This document shows positions 34,854 to 45,500 of a stretch of DNA of 64,000 nt, one piece after another (positions within the stretch are counted from its first letter, which is position 1; each line of letters begins with the position of its first letter). The translations under genes and the position numbers were made by a program. Under the pieces are notes generated by a model, which had not been told where the DNA came from, made no database searches, and saw only the letters and a list, made by a program, of their open reading frames with translations. Location of the stretch: positions 884,501 to 948,500 of the forward strand of contig NZ_JAUSZA010000001.1 in the NCBI RefSeq assembly GCF_030817215.1, read 5' to 3'. This stretch comes from Paenibacillus sp. V4I3. Its GTDB lineage: Bacteria; Bacillota; Bacilli; Paenibacillales; NBRC-103111.

Positions 34854-35055
34854 AACAAACGCCTCCTCAGAGTTTTTGTTGTAATTACGACACTCATAAG
34901 CAATTACCGACGATGTGAGTACATCACTAGTATGGCTAGATTCCTGAAGTCGAACCGCATAAGAACTTGTCAGTTTGGGTAAAATTATGGAGAAGACTTT
35001 TATTGAATGATGACCAAATGAACAAACACTTTAGTTTTAAAATTCACAAAAAGCT

Positions 35056-35598
35056 TTATTGAGCAACCTTACTTCCGTCGGCATTCAATAATAAATAGCT
35101 TCCTCGTACCATGACAAAGATGTCCGCCGTGTTTTTCGGTGATGGCTTAATACCGCGGCCTTCGGCCGGGAAGATCAAAAGATGATTCAGCGCAACTTCT
35201 GTCCCCGCTGGAAGATCTTTGCCTCCCGTTACATCCGGGATGCCATTTTCATCGTTGCTCACGGCGAGTACCTTGCCTGTTCGCACGATAAACTCAGCGC
35301 CAGCACCGGCATAAAGCGTTTGTCCATTTTGCAATTGGACAACCTTCATTGTCGCTGGCGTGGAAGAGCCCGTGCCTCCGTTGCTCCCGCTAGGCTGCCC
35401 TGCGTCAGCATTGGCCGCGATCGCGGAGGCGACAATCTCCTTCACCTTTGCTTCACTTAAGGTGTTCTGGTCGAAGTAGCTCTTTGTGATCACCGGGTCG
35501 GTGGACGAGCCAGGGGTTGGTGCTTCGGCTTGGGCATCCTCTAACAAAATAATACTCCAAGCTATCACGAAGATTGTAATAAACCTAATTATTCTCAT
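35056..35598 (-). CDS. Secreted protein of unknown function downstream of an S-layer gene
   Basis: A signal peptide (1 to about 24, ending AQA) is followed by a Ser/Gly-rich linker and a C-terminal half with short beta motifs (VVQLQNGQTLYAGAGAEFIVRTGK, then VALNHLLIFPAEGRGI). There is no SLH or sorting signal. It starts 81 bases after the end of the SLH protein gene and is separated from it by a terminator. I do not recognise a named family and infer only that it is exported. Confidence 0.75.
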   Translation of the reverse strand: MRIIRFITIFVIAWSIILLEDAQAEAPTPGSSTDPVITKSYFDQNTLSEAKVKEIVASAIAANADAGQPSGSNGGTGSSTPATMKVVQLQNGQTLYAGAGAEFIVRTGKVLAVSNDENGIPDVTGGKDLPAGTEVALNHLLIFPAEGRGIKPSPKNTADIFVMVRGSYLLLNADGSKVAQ

Positions 35599-35631
35599 AT
35601 GTTGATAACACCTTCTTAATTAGACTTTTCA

Positions 35632-35668
35632 AAGAAAGAAAAAAGGAGGCCACAAAGGGCCTCCTTAG
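35632..35668 (-). terminator. Terminator after the first SLH gene
   Basis: AAGGAGGCC-CTTTGT-GGCCTCCTT followed by TTTTCTTTC on the minus strand, 11 bases past the stop of the SLH gene. Confidence 0.9.
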
Positions 35669-35679
35669 TCAAATATTTC

Positions 35680-38600
35680 TTAGTTAATAAATGTGCTAGC
35701 GGAGAAACCATTAGCAGAAGTTGCAGTTAACTCGAAGCTAGTTACATCTGAATCTACAGCAAGGTTACCGTATCTGTCTACAGTCACTTTACCAGTGCCA
35801 CTAGTACTTAATACGTTAGCTACGCTAAATGTAACACCGAAGACGTAGTTATACTTTTGAGCATCTAATCCTTCAAACGTAATACCATAGTTATCAGTAA
35901 CTTTTACGTTGCTCAAGATAAATCCATTGCTACCAGCAGCTTTAGCTGCTGTAATTGTAGCAGTAGTGTTACCAACTGCAACTTTAGTGCTTTGAAGCAA
36001 ATCATTCTTAGTTTTTACAGAAATAGTCTTGATTGCTTGCGCACCTTTTGAAGTCAAGTAAGCAACATTCAAAGAAGCTGTTCCAACTTTATTACCGATT
36101 ACATAAGCTTTTCCACCAGTAACTTCAACTTTAGCAACTGTTGGGTCAGATGTAGTAATAGATTGAATTGTGCTTGGAAGTGCAACTTTGTTACCTGCTG
36201 CATCTGTGGCAGAGAGACTTACTTCTCTTGCAAATTTACTTAAAGATGCAACTTCTTGAACAGCAGTATCTGAGATTTGTAGAGGACCGTTATCATAAGT
36301 TGCAGTAGCTACAGATGCACTATCAATAGCATTGAAAAGGTCACTCACAGCGTTTACGGAGTATGTTAGGTCAGCTGTGCTGCTAATTGCCTCAATTGTA
36401 CGTGTAATTGGGGAATTAATAGCTGTAAACGCTCCACTACCACCTACACGTTTCTCGATAACAGCATTGATTGTTGCGGATGCACCAACCGATGTTGTTG
36501 TAGGAGCCGTAAATTTGTACTCTTGGTTAAACGCGCTACCAATGTTAGCATCAAAAGTTCCAGCAGCCAAAGTACTAGTGATACCAGTACCATAAGTGCT
36601 TCCTGTAACTGATACACGGTACTCAGCGATACCAGCACCTGTTAACCCTGTGATGTTACCAGCAGCATCGATATTCTTAGCTACTTTGTACTCTCTACCA
36701 TGTTGATCGTATACTACGAATTTAAATTTACTTTCTGCATTTAAACCAGCAACGATCTTCTTAGCTGGCTCAGTAGCAACAGTGATACGATCTGGAATAG
36801 GAGCAGATGCAACTGTGTAAGTTTTGTTAGCAGTACTTACTGCATTAATAGAAGTAATGAAAACATTAAGAGATACTACAGATCTTGGTGTGCCTGGAAT
36901 GTTTACAATTTTGATTTTACCTTTATTTTCACCTGATCTTTGTAGAGTAGCATTACCTGTACCTGTAGACGAGGAAATGTTAATTCTTGCAAAGTTTTGA
37001 TCGTTTACTAAATCATCAACACTCAGTTTGTTACCAGTAGCATCATATGCAACTAATGGAACGTATGCGTCAGCATCTCCAGCAGCAATAACTGATGTTA
37101 ATTCGCCGATTTCAACTTTAGTAGCTACTTTACCTGATTTGATAGCAACCTTGGAAGTTGCCGTGCCAGCTTGGTTGTAAACAGTGAAAGAATAATCAGC
37201 TGCTTTATCAACATTGTTTAGAAGAGAGATTTTAACGTCTGTTACTCCATCGTTATCTGAATCCCCAACAACAAAAGTCAAGTTTGGCTCATAAGCATTA
37301 AAGATTACACGAGTGTTAGCAACATCACCTGTAGTTACATTAGAATCAAAAGCTAGAACATTACCATATTGATCATAGTTAACTACGTCAAATGTTGCTG
37401 TCTCACCTGTACCTGTAAGCGCGTCAGATCCGTTAGAATACTTCACAGCGCCAAGTTCCATTTTAGAGATAAACGGAACAGTACCAACTTTAAAGTTTTT
37501 AGAAACAGTTACATGATTATCATTTTGGAAGATATTTACTGGCAAAATACTGATACCAGATTGGTATAAATCAACAGGTGTAGTAGCGCCATTAGTAACA
37601 GCAGTGTTAAGAGTAAGAATTAACTCGCCATTGCTGTTTTTAGATAGAACTGGAGATACATCATTGTTATTACCTGCGTATACTGTATAGCTACCAGCAG
37701 AGAAAGATGCATTCTCACCGTATTGGTTAGTTGCTTTCAGCTTAATTTTAGCCGTGACAGTTTTAGCAATTGTGTCGCCAGCATTCAGGAACTCAATTTT
37801 ACTAACTGCTTCATCTTGAGCTGTAAACTCTGCAGAAGCTTTTGCAACCGTCGCAGCATCTACGCCACCAAGAGTAGCTGTGTAAGTACCTTCGGAAATT
37901 TTAACACTCGTAAGGGTCAATGTTGCTGTTTTCTTGTCGTCAGACCATTTAGCAGTTGTTGCAACATCAACAGTTCCTTTTTTCAGGGAAACAGTTGCTT
38001 TAGTTGTATCTACAACCTTGTTGAAGGATACTGTTACTGTTTGAACGCCAGTAGCTTTTGCTTCGCTAAGGGATACTTTACCTACTGATTGGATAGCTGC
38101 ATCAGCTTGGAATGCGCCAACTACTAAATCAGCACGAGTAGCGAATTTGGATCCATCAGTGCCTTCTGGAAGCAATTTCTTTTCAACTGCTTGTTTAACA
38201 GCATCAGCGTACCAAGGAGTACCTGTAGTATCTGGTTTAATACCAAGACCTTTAACAAGTGCAGTTGCGAACTCACCAAGAGTTACGTTAGCGCCCGGGT
38301 CAAAAGTTTTATCGGTTTTACCATCAACTAGACCAGCTGTTTTAGCAGCTTCGATGAAAGGAATTGCCCAGCCGTTTGCTTTATCATCAGCTTTCACATC
38401 ATCAAAGCTGGAAGTTTTAACAGTATCATCAACTTTGATACCAGCAACCAAAACAAGAACTTTCGCGAATTGTGCACGAGTCATGTTTTCTTTGATACCG
38501 AAGGAATCATCAGCTGTACCTTCGAAGTATTTTTTAGCAAGCATAGCGTCGATTTTAGCAGTTACAGTTGCGTCCAAGCCAGCAAGATCTTTAAAATCCT

Positions 38601-38739
38601 TGGAAGTCTTAACTGTTGTTGCTGTTGTAGTAGCTGTAGGAGTAGTAGTAGTGCCAGTTGTTTCAGCAGCCATTGCCACCGATGCAAACATGGAGAATGC
38701 CATTGTTGCAGTTGCGATTACTTTTAAACTTTTTTTCAT
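35680..38739 (-). CDS. S-layer protein with three N-terminal SLH domains (SLH protein 1)
   Basis: A signal peptide (MKKSLKVIATATMAFSMFASVAMA) is followed by a Thr-rich stretch and three SLH domains (about residues 45-215). Their ITRAE-type motifs read TRAQ, TLGE and TRAD. About 800 residues of beta-rich S-layer body follow and share long identical segments with the two duplicated SLH proteins next door. SLH domains bind pyruvylated wall polymer; csaB lies in this window. The same frame extends to an ATG at 38820 with an excellent AAGGGGGTGA 8 bases upstream. The ATG at 38739, which starts a normal signal peptide, has AAGGAGG at a long 13 bases. I report the downstream start, but both may be used. 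Confidence 0.9.
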   Translation of the reverse strand: MKKSLKVIATATMAFSMFASVAMAAETTGTTTTPTATTTATTVKTSKDFKDLAGLDATVTAKIDAMLAKKYFEGTADDSFGIKENMTRAQFAKVLVLVAGIKVDDTVKTSSFDDVKADDKANGWAIPFIEAAKTAGLVDGKTDKTFDPGANVTLGEFATALVKGLGIKPDTTGTPWYADAVKQAVEKKLLPEGTDGSKFATRADLVVGAFQADAAIQSVGKVSLSEAKATGVQTVTVSFNKVVDTTKATVSLKKGTVDVATTAKWSDDKKTATLTLTSVKISEGTYTATLGGVDAATVAKASAEFTAQDEAVSKIEFLNAGDTIAKTVTAKIKLKATNQYGENASFSAGSYTVYAGNNNDVSPVLSKNSNGELILTLNTAVTNGATTPVDLYQSGISILPVNIFQNDNHVTVSKNFKVGTVPFISKMELGAVKYSNGSDALTGTGETATFDVVNYDQYGNVLAFDSNVTTGDVANTRVIFNAYEPNLTFVVGDSDNDGVTDVKISLLNNVDKAADYSFTVYNQAGTATSKVAIKSGKVATKVEIGELTSVIAAGDADAYVPLVAYDATGNKLSVDDLVNDQNFARINISSSTGTGNATLQRSGENKGKIKIVNIPGTPRSVVSLNVFITSINAVSTANKTYTVASAPIPDRITVATEPAKKIVAGLNAESKFKFVVYDQHGREYKVAKNIDAAGNITGLTGAGIAEYRVSVTGSTYGTGITSTLAAGTFDANIGSAFNQEYKFTAPTTTSVGASATINAVIEKRVGGSGAFTAINSPITRTIEAISSTADLTYSVNAVSDLFNAIDSASVATATYDNGPLQISDTAVQEVASLSKFAREVSLSATDAAGNKVALPSTIQSITTSDPTVAKVEVTGGKAYVIGNKVGTASLNVAYLTSKGAQAIKTISVKTKNDLLQSTKVAVGNTTATITAAKAAGSNGFILSNVKVTDNYGITFEGLDAQKYNYVFGVTFSVANVLSTSGTGKVTVDRYGNLAVDSDVTSFELTATSANGFSASTFIN

Positions 38740-39143
38740 AACCTTTTTTTCTCCTCCTTGAATATCTTTGGTTTTATTTTTTAGGTTGAATTTAACAATA
38801 TTTGAGCTCGATTTACTCATTGTTTAGTTCACCCCCTTCCCAGAGTTAGAGCATAATATAACTAAGTTCGCGTGCAGCTCTAGTGGCTACATTGGAAACT
38901 AGTAAACTTAAAGTAGGAAAATAGACACTCACACCAATTTACATTATACATTGGTCGAATAACGTCGTAAAGAGTTTTTTTCTAAATATAATTTGAAGAT
39001 GAATCGTATTTTTCCCTAGCGAATCCTTCATAACCTTTTCAAAGTATTAAACGCATTACTTACGAAAAAGTTGCGGAGTTTAGAAAAAACTTTTCGGACC
39101 TTGTTTTTTCAAAAAAATATGTGGTATTCAATTTAGAATTATG
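38740..39143 (-). promoter_or_regulatory. Leader and promoter region of SLH protein 1
   Basis: A TATAAT at 38948-38943 is a likely -10; no good -35 is seen. The following 120-base leader contains an in-frame upstream ATG with a strong ribosome-binding site (38820) and a short motif, TGTAGCC...ACGCGAA, shared with the leaders of the duplicated SLH genes. The remainder up to 39143 is AT-rich and shows nothing else. Confidence 0.5.
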
Positions 39144-39179
39144 AAAAAAAAGAGAGACCCTTAGGTCTCTCTTTTTTTT
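39144..39179 (-). terminator. Terminator after SLH copy A
   Basis: AAAGAGAGACC-TAAG-GGTCTCTCTTT flanked by A- and T-runs, 6 bases past the stop of the SLH gene ending at 39185. Its sequence is unrelated to the terminator after the otherwise identical copy B. Confidence 0.9.
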
Positions 39180-39184
39180 CATAA

Positions 39185-42100
39185 TTAGTTTACAAAAGTG
39201 CTAGCGGAGAAACCATTTGCAGACGTTGCTGTCAATTCAAAGCTTGTTACATCAGCATCTACAGTTAAGTTACCATAACGGTCTACAACCACTTTACCGC
39301 CACTGCTCACAACGTTTGCTACACTGAATGTTGCTCCAAACAGGTAGTTGTATTTCATTGCATCAGTGTTCTCATATTTCACACCATAGTCATCTGTTAC
39401 TTTTACATTCATCAATGTAAATGCATTGCTACCTAACGCTTTTGCATCAGCGATTGTCGCTGTAGTATTACCAACTTCTACTTTCGTGCTTTGTAGAAGA
39501 TCACCTTTTACATTTACAGTTACTGTTTTCATCTCTTGTTTACCCTGGGAGGTTACATAAGCAACATTTAACGTAGCAGTTCCTACTTTGTTACCAATTA
39601 CGTAGGCTTGACCACCACTTACTTCAACTTGTGCCACTGTAGGGTTAGAAGTTGTTATCGATTGAATAGTGCTTGGAAGTTCCACTACATTCCCAGCTGC
39701 ATCTTTAGCTGTAAGTGTAACTTCACGTGCAAATTTACTTGTTAATGGGTTCTCTTGATCCGTATCTGCAAGTGTTAGGCCTGTATTGTACAAGGAAGAG
39801 ATAACCGATGCGCTATCTTTTGCATTGAACAAATCAGCTACAGGAGCTACTGAGTAAGTTAGCTCAGTCGTGTTACTTACGGACTCAATTGTGCGTGTTA
39901 CAGGTGCATTAACAGCATTCCAAACGGTTCCACCATCTACACTTTTCTCAATAACTGCTTTAATCGTTGCACTTGCACCAGCAGATGCTGTAGGAGCTAC
40001 GAATTTATGCTCTTTATTGAAGACAGTTCCAATGTCGCTTCCTGTAATAGGTGTATTCCCTATAGCAAACGCACTGCCAGCTACATTATTGTAAGCAGTA
40101 ATGCCTGTGCCAGTAGCTTCTGCTGTTACTTTTACACGATACTGAGTAATTCCTGCACTTGTTAGTGCCGTAACATTACCTGCAGCATCAATGTTTTTAG
40201 CCACTTTGTATTCTCTGCCATGTTGATCGTATACCACAAACTTAAATGCACTTTCTGCATTTGTCCCAGCGACGATCTTCTTAGCTGGCTCAGTAGCAAC
40301 GGTAATTCGCTCAGGAATCGGAGCAGCTGCAACTGTATATGTTTTGTTTGCTGTGCTTGTTGCATTCACTGAAGTAATAAACACATTCAGAGAAACAACA
40401 GATCTTGGCGTGTTTGGAATATTTGTGATTTGGATTTTACCTTTGTTTTCTCCAGCTGTTACTAGAACAGCATTACCTGCTCCTGTTGATGAGGAAATGT
40501 TGAGTCTAGCTACGTTTTGCGCATTAACCAAATCATCTACACTTAATTTGTTCCCATTAGCATCATAAGCAACTACAGGGATATAAGCATCTGTATCTCC
40601 TGCTGCAATAACAGAAGTTAACTCACCAAGTTCTACTTTCGTTGCCACTTTGCCAGATTGAACACTAACTTTCGATGTTGCTGTACCTGCTTGGTTATAC
40701 ACTGTAAAGGAGTAGTCTCCAGCTTTATCGACATTGTTTAGAAGTGATATTTTAACTTCAGTTACACCGTTATTATCAGAATCACCAACTGCAGATGTTA
40801 AGTTAGGCTCATAAGCATTGAACACTACACGTGTATTTGCGATGTCGCCCGTCGTAGGGTTTGCATCAAACGCAAGAACATTCCCATATTGATCGTAGTT
40901 TACTACTTCAAATGTAGCTGTCTCCCCTGTACCTGTAAGAGCTGTCTTGCCATCAGAGTATTTCACAGCGCCAAGTTCCATTTTAGAGATAAACGCAGCA
41001 GTACCTACTTTAAAGTTTTTGGATACTGTTACATGATTATCATTTTGGAAAATGTTAATTGGTAACACACTAATGTTGGATTGATATACATCGGTAGCCG
41101 GCGTTCCAGCTTGTACAGCTGTGTTTAACGTTAGAACCAGTTCACCGTTGTCGTTTTTCGACAATACAGGAGTTACGTCATTGTTATTACCAGCGTATAC
41201 TGTGTAGCTTCCAGCTGAGAAAGAGGCATTTTCGCCATATTGGTTCGTTGCTTTCAGCTTAACTTTAGCTGCAGTACTTTTAGCGATCGTATCACCAGCA
41301 TTCATGAACTCAATTTTGCTAACTGCTTCATCTTGAGCGGTAAATTCTGCAGAAGCTTTTTCAATTGTCGCGGCGTCTACACCAGCAAGAGTTGCTGTGT
41401 ACGTACCTTCGGAAAGCTTCACACTTGTTAACGCCAATGTTGCTGTCTTTTTGTCATCCGACCATTTAACTGTTGTTGCTACATCAACCGTTCCTTTTTT
41501 CAAGGAAACTGTTGCCTTAGCTGTATCTACTGGCTTGTTAAAACTTACTGTTACTTGTTGAACGCCAGTTGCTTTCGCTTCTGTTACAGATACTTTACCA
41601 GCCGGTACGTATTGTTGTTTAGCTTCGTATGCGCCGCTCACTAGAAGATCGCGAGTTGCGTTAGTCATACCACCGAATTTACCGTCAGTGCCGTTAGAAA
41701 GAAGTTTAAGTTCAAGTGCCAAAGCTACATAACCTTGTGCCCAGCCTGAAACCGTTGTGTCAGTACCTGTTTTGCCTTTTGCTGCTGCGTCTTGACCAAG
41801 AACACGAACCAAGAAAGTAGCCAGTTGTTCTTTGGTTACTTTACCAGCCGGGTTGTACATGTTATCTGCATAACCGTCTGTTACACCAGCTGTTTTCAAA
41901 GCTTCGATGTAAGGAAGTGCATAACCATTTGCTGCATCGGTTACACTAACGTCAGTGAATGTCGATGTTTTCAAGTCTTTGTTTACTTCAAGACCCATGA
42001 TCAATGCCGCTACTTTCGCGAATTGTGCACGGTTCATTTCGTCCTTAAGACCGAAAGTTGTGTCAGTCACGCCGTCAAAAATACCAGCAGTGATCATCGC

Positions 42101-42235
42101 ATCAAATTTCACTTTTGTTGCTGCATCCAGGTCTTTCAAGTCTGTAAAGTCAGCAGATGTTTTACCAAATGCGACGGACGAGAACATGGAAAGAGCCATA
42201 GCGGATGTAAGAACTACGGATAGTGTTTTCTTCAT
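39185..42235 (-). CDS. S-layer protein with three N-terminal SLH domains, duplicated copy A
   Basis: The 1016-residue protein has a signal peptide (1 to about 24, cleaving after AFG), three SLH domains (about 26-205) whose key motifs read NRAQ, TKEQ and TRDL, and a beta-rich body closely related to SLH protein 1. The predicted protein is identical to copy B at 42538-45588. The body has Ig-like parts such as PSTIQSITTSNPTVAQVEVSGG, often seen in S-layer proteins. It is probably a major, highly expressed S-layer subunit. The two copies would double gene dosage. It has its own promoter and a different terminator from copy B. Start at 42235 is supported by AGGAGGAAAC. Confidence 0.92.
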   Translation of the reverse strand: MKKTLSVVLTSAMALSMFSSVAFGKTSADFTDLKDLDAATKVKFDAMITAGIFDGVTDTTFGLKDEMNRAQFAKVAALIMGLEVNKDLKTSTFTDVSVTDAANGYALPYIEALKTAGVTDGYADNMYNPAGKVTKEQLATFLVRVLGQDAAAKGKTGTDTTVSGWAQGYVALALELKLLSNGTDGKFGGMTNATRDLLVSGAYEAKQQYVPAGKVSVTEAKATGVQQVTVSFNKPVDTAKATVSLKKGTVDVATTVKWSDDKKTATLALTSVKLSEGTYTATLAGVDAATIEKASAEFTAQDEAVSKIEFMNAGDTIAKSTAAKVKLKATNQYGENASFSAGSYTVYAGNNNDVTPVLSKNDNGELVLTLNTAVQAGTPATDVYQSNISVLPINIFQNDNHVTVSKNFKVGTAAFISKMELGAVKYSDGKTALTGTGETATFEVVNYDQYGNVLAFDANPTTGDIANTRVVFNAYEPNLTSAVGDSDNNGVTEVKISLLNNVDKAGDYSFTVYNQAGTATSKVSVQSGKVATKVELGELTSVIAAGDTDAYIPVVAYDANGNKLSVDDLVNAQNVARLNISSSTGAGNAVLVTAGENKGKIQITNIPNTPRSVVSLNVFITSVNATSTANKTYTVAAAPIPERITVATEPAKKIVAGTNAESAFKFVVYDQHGREYKVAKNIDAAGNVTALTSAGITQYRVKVTAEATGTGITAYNNVAGSAFAIGNTPITGSDIGTVFNKEHKFVAPTASAGASATIKAVIEKSVDGGTVWNAVNAPVTRTIESVSNTTELTYSVAPVADLFNAKDSASVISSLYNTGLTLADTDQENPLTSKFAREVTLTAKDAAGNVVELPSTIQSITTSNPTVAQVEVSGGQAYVIGNKVGTATLNVAYVTSQGKQEMKTVTVNVKGDLLQSTKVEVGNTTATIADAKALGSNAFTLMNVKVTDDYGVKYENTDAMKYNYLFGATFSVANVVSSGGKVVVDRYGNLTVDADVTSFELTATSANGFSASTFVN

Positions 42236-42391
42236 AAAGGTTTGTTTCCTCCTAATATTATGAAAGTTTTTTTGTTATAAAAACTTATAACCAACGGGGC
42301 GACTAATGAATCATGACATGACTCTATGTAGCTTCGCGTCTATCACCTTGGCTACATAAATTAGTATACGTGACTGTATGCATAATTTCAT
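42236..42391 (-). promoter_or_regulatory. Promoter and structured leader of SLH copy A
   Basis: ATGAAA-N17-TATACT (42391-42363) starts a leader of about 120 bases. The leader folds into TATGTAGC...GCTACATA with an 18-base loop containing GACGCGAA, then GAGTCA-TGTCA-TGATTC. Two overlapping, mutually exclusive hairpins follow: GTTATAA/TTATAAC and AAGTTTTT/AAAAACTT. The ribosome-binding site AGGAGG comes next. The same leader precedes copy B. The loop resembles part of the class I c-di-GMP signature, but the P2 tetraloop hairpin is missing. Confidence 0.55.
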
Positions 42392-42457
42392 TGATAAGTA
42401 TTTTCCATATATAAAAAACCAAATTGCAATAATTATAAGCAGACTCCTAAAAAATCA

Positions 42458-42511
42458 AATAAAAATGAAAAATGATTGCGCGGTATAATCTCCGCACAAC
42501 CATTTTTTCTT
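42458..42511 (-). terminator. Terminator after SLH copy B
   Basis: The minus-strand hairpin AAATGGTTGTGCGG-AGATTATA-CCGCGCAATCATTT is followed by TTCATTTTTATTT. It lies in the 130-bp spacer (42408-42537) that separates the two S-layer copies. Confidence 0.85.
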
Positions 42512-42537
42512 TAATCTTATAAGAGAATCTCTATCTC

Positions 42538-45500
42538 TTAGTTTACAAAAGTGCTAGCAGAGAAACCATTTGCAGACGTTGCTGTCAATTCAAAGCTTGT
42601 TACATCAGCATCTACAGTTAAGTTACCATAACGGTCTACAACCACTTTACCGCCACTGCTCACAACGTTTGCTACACTGAATGTTGCTCCAAACAGGTAG
42701 TTGTATTTCATTGCATCAGTGTTCTCATATTTCACACCATAGTCATCTGTTACTTTTACATTCATCAATGTAAATGCATTGCTACCTAACGCTTTTGCAT
42801 CAGCGATTGTCGCTGTAGTATTACCAACTTCTACTTTCGTGCTTTGTAGAAGATCACCTTTTACATTTACAGTTACTGTTTTCATCTCTTGTTTACCCTG
42901 GGAGGTTACATAAGCAACATTTAACGTAGCAGTTCCTACTTTGTTACCAATTACGTAGGCTTGACCACCACTTACTTCAACTTGTGCCACTGTAGGGTTA
43001 GAAGTTGTTATCGATTGAATAGTGCTTGGAAGTTCCACTACATTCCCAGCTGCATCTTTAGCTGTAAGTGTAACTTCACGTGCAAATTTACTTGTTAATG
43101 GGTTCTCTTGATCCGTATCTGCAAGTGTTAGGCCTGTATTGTACAAGGAAGAGATAACCGATGCGCTATCTTTTGCATTGAACAAATCAGCTACAGGAGC
43201 TACTGAGTAAGTTAGCTCAGTCGTGTTACTTACGGACTCAATTGTGCGTGTTACAGGTGCATTAACAGCATTCCAAACGGTTCCACCATCTACACTTTTC
43301 TCAATAACTGCTTTAATCGTTGCACTTGCACCAGCAGATGCTGTAGGAGCTACGAATTTATGCTCTTTATTGAAGACAGTTCCAATGTCGCTTCCTGTAA
43401 TAGGTGTATTCCCTATAGCAAACGCACTGCCAGCTACATTATTGTAAGCAGTAATGCCTGTGCCAGTAGCTTCTGCTGTTACTTTTACACGATACTGAGT
43501 AATTCCTGCACTTGTTAGTGCCGTAACATTACCTGCAGCATCAATGTTTTTAGCCACTTTGTATTCTCTGCCATGTTGATCGTATACCACAAACTTAAAT
43601 GCACTTTCTGCATTTGTCCCAGCGACGATCTTCTTAGCTGGCTCAGTAGCAACGGTAATTCGCTCAGGAATCGGAGCAGCTGCAACTGTATATGTTTTGT
43701 TTGCTGTGCTTGTTGCATTCACTGAAGTAATAAACACATTCAGAGAAACAACAGATCTTGGCGTGTTTGGAATATTTGTGATTTGGATTTTACCTTTGTT
43801 TTCTCCAGCTGTTACTAGAACAGCATTACCTGCTCCTGTTGATGAGGAAATGTTGAGTCTAGCTACGTTTTGCGCATTAACCAAATCATCTACACTTAAT
43901 TTGTTCCCATTAGCATCATAAGCAACTACAGGGATATAAGCATCTGTATCTCCTGCTGCAATAACAGAAGTTAACTCACCAAGTTCTACTTTCGTTGCCA
44001 CTTTGCCAGATTGAACACTAACTTTCGATGTTGCTGTACCTGCTTGGTTATACACTGTAAAGGAGTAGTCTCCAGCTTTATCGACATTGTTTAGAAGTGA
44101 TATTTTAACTTCAGTTACACCGTTATTATCAGAATCACCAACTGCAGATGTTAAGTTAGGCTCATAAGCATTGAACACTACACGTGTATTTGCGATGTCG
44201 CCCGTCGTAGGGTTTGCATCAAACGCAAGAACATTCCCATATTGATCGTAGTTTACTACTTCAAATGTAGCTGTCTCCCCTGTACCTGTAAGAGCTGTCT
44301 TGCCATCAGAGTATTTCACAGCGCCAAGTTCCATTTTAGAGATAAACGCAGCAGTACCTACTTTAAAGTTTTTGGATACTGTTACATGATTATCATTTTG
44401 GAAAATGTTAATTGGTAACACACTAATGTTGGATTGATATACATCGGTAGCCGGCGTTCCAGCTTGTACAGCTGTGTTTAACGTTAGAACCAGTTCACCG
44501 TTGTCGTTTTTCGACAATACAGGAGTTACGTCATTGTTATTACCAGCGTATACTGTGTAGCTTCCAGCTGAGAAAGAGGCATTTTCGCCATATTGGTTCG
44601 TTGCTTTCAGCTTAACTTTAGCTGCAGTACTTTTAGCGATCGTATCACCAGCATTCATGAACTCAATTTTGCTAACTGCTTCATCTTGAGCGGTAAATTC
44701 TGCAGAAGCTTTTTCAATTGTCGCGGCGTCTACACCAGCAAGAGTTGCTGTGTACGTACCTTCGGAAAGCTTCACACTTGTTAACGCCAATGTTGCTGTC
44801 TTTTTGTCATCCGACCATTTAACTGTTGTTGCTACATCAACCGTTCCTTTTTTCAAGGAAACTGTTGCCTTAGCTGTATCTACTGGCTTGTTAAAACTTA
44901 CTGTTACTTGTTGAACGCCAGTTGCTTTCGCTTCTGTTACAGATACTTTACCAGCCGGTACGTATTGTTGTTTAGCTTCGTATGCGCCGCTCACTAGAAG
45001 ATCGCGAGTTGCGTTAGTCATACCACCGAATTTACCGTCAGTGCCGTTAGAAAGAAGTTTAAGTTCAAGTGCCAAAGCTACATAACCTTGTGCCCAGCCT
45101 GAAACCGTTGTGTCAGTACCTGTTTTGCCTTTTGCTGCTGCGTCTTGACCAAGAACACGAACCAAGAAAGTAGCCAGTTGTTCTTTGGTTACTTTACCAG
45201 CCGGGTTGTACATGTTATCTGCATAACCGTCTGTTACACCAGCTGTTTTCAAAGCTTCGATGTAAGGAAGTGCATAACCATTTGCTGCATCGGTTACACT
45301 AACGTCAGTGAATGTCGATGTTTTCAAGTCTTTGTTTACTTCAAGACCCATGATCAATGCCGCTACTTTCGCGAATTGTGCACGGTTCATTTCGTCCTTA
45401 AGACCGAAAGTTGTGTCAGTCACGCCGTCAAAAATACCAGCAGTGATCATCGCATCAAATTTCACTTTTGTTGCTGCATCCAGGTCTTTCAAGTCTGTAA

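Larger units (their letters stand above)
39185..42407. repeat. Tandem S-layer gene duplication, copy A
   Basis: This 3,223-bp segment matches 42538-45760 at a constant offset of 3,353. The only difference I found is G at 39206 versus A at 42559 (silent). It runs exactly from the stop codon to 172 bases upstream of the start codon. Confidence 0.93.
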
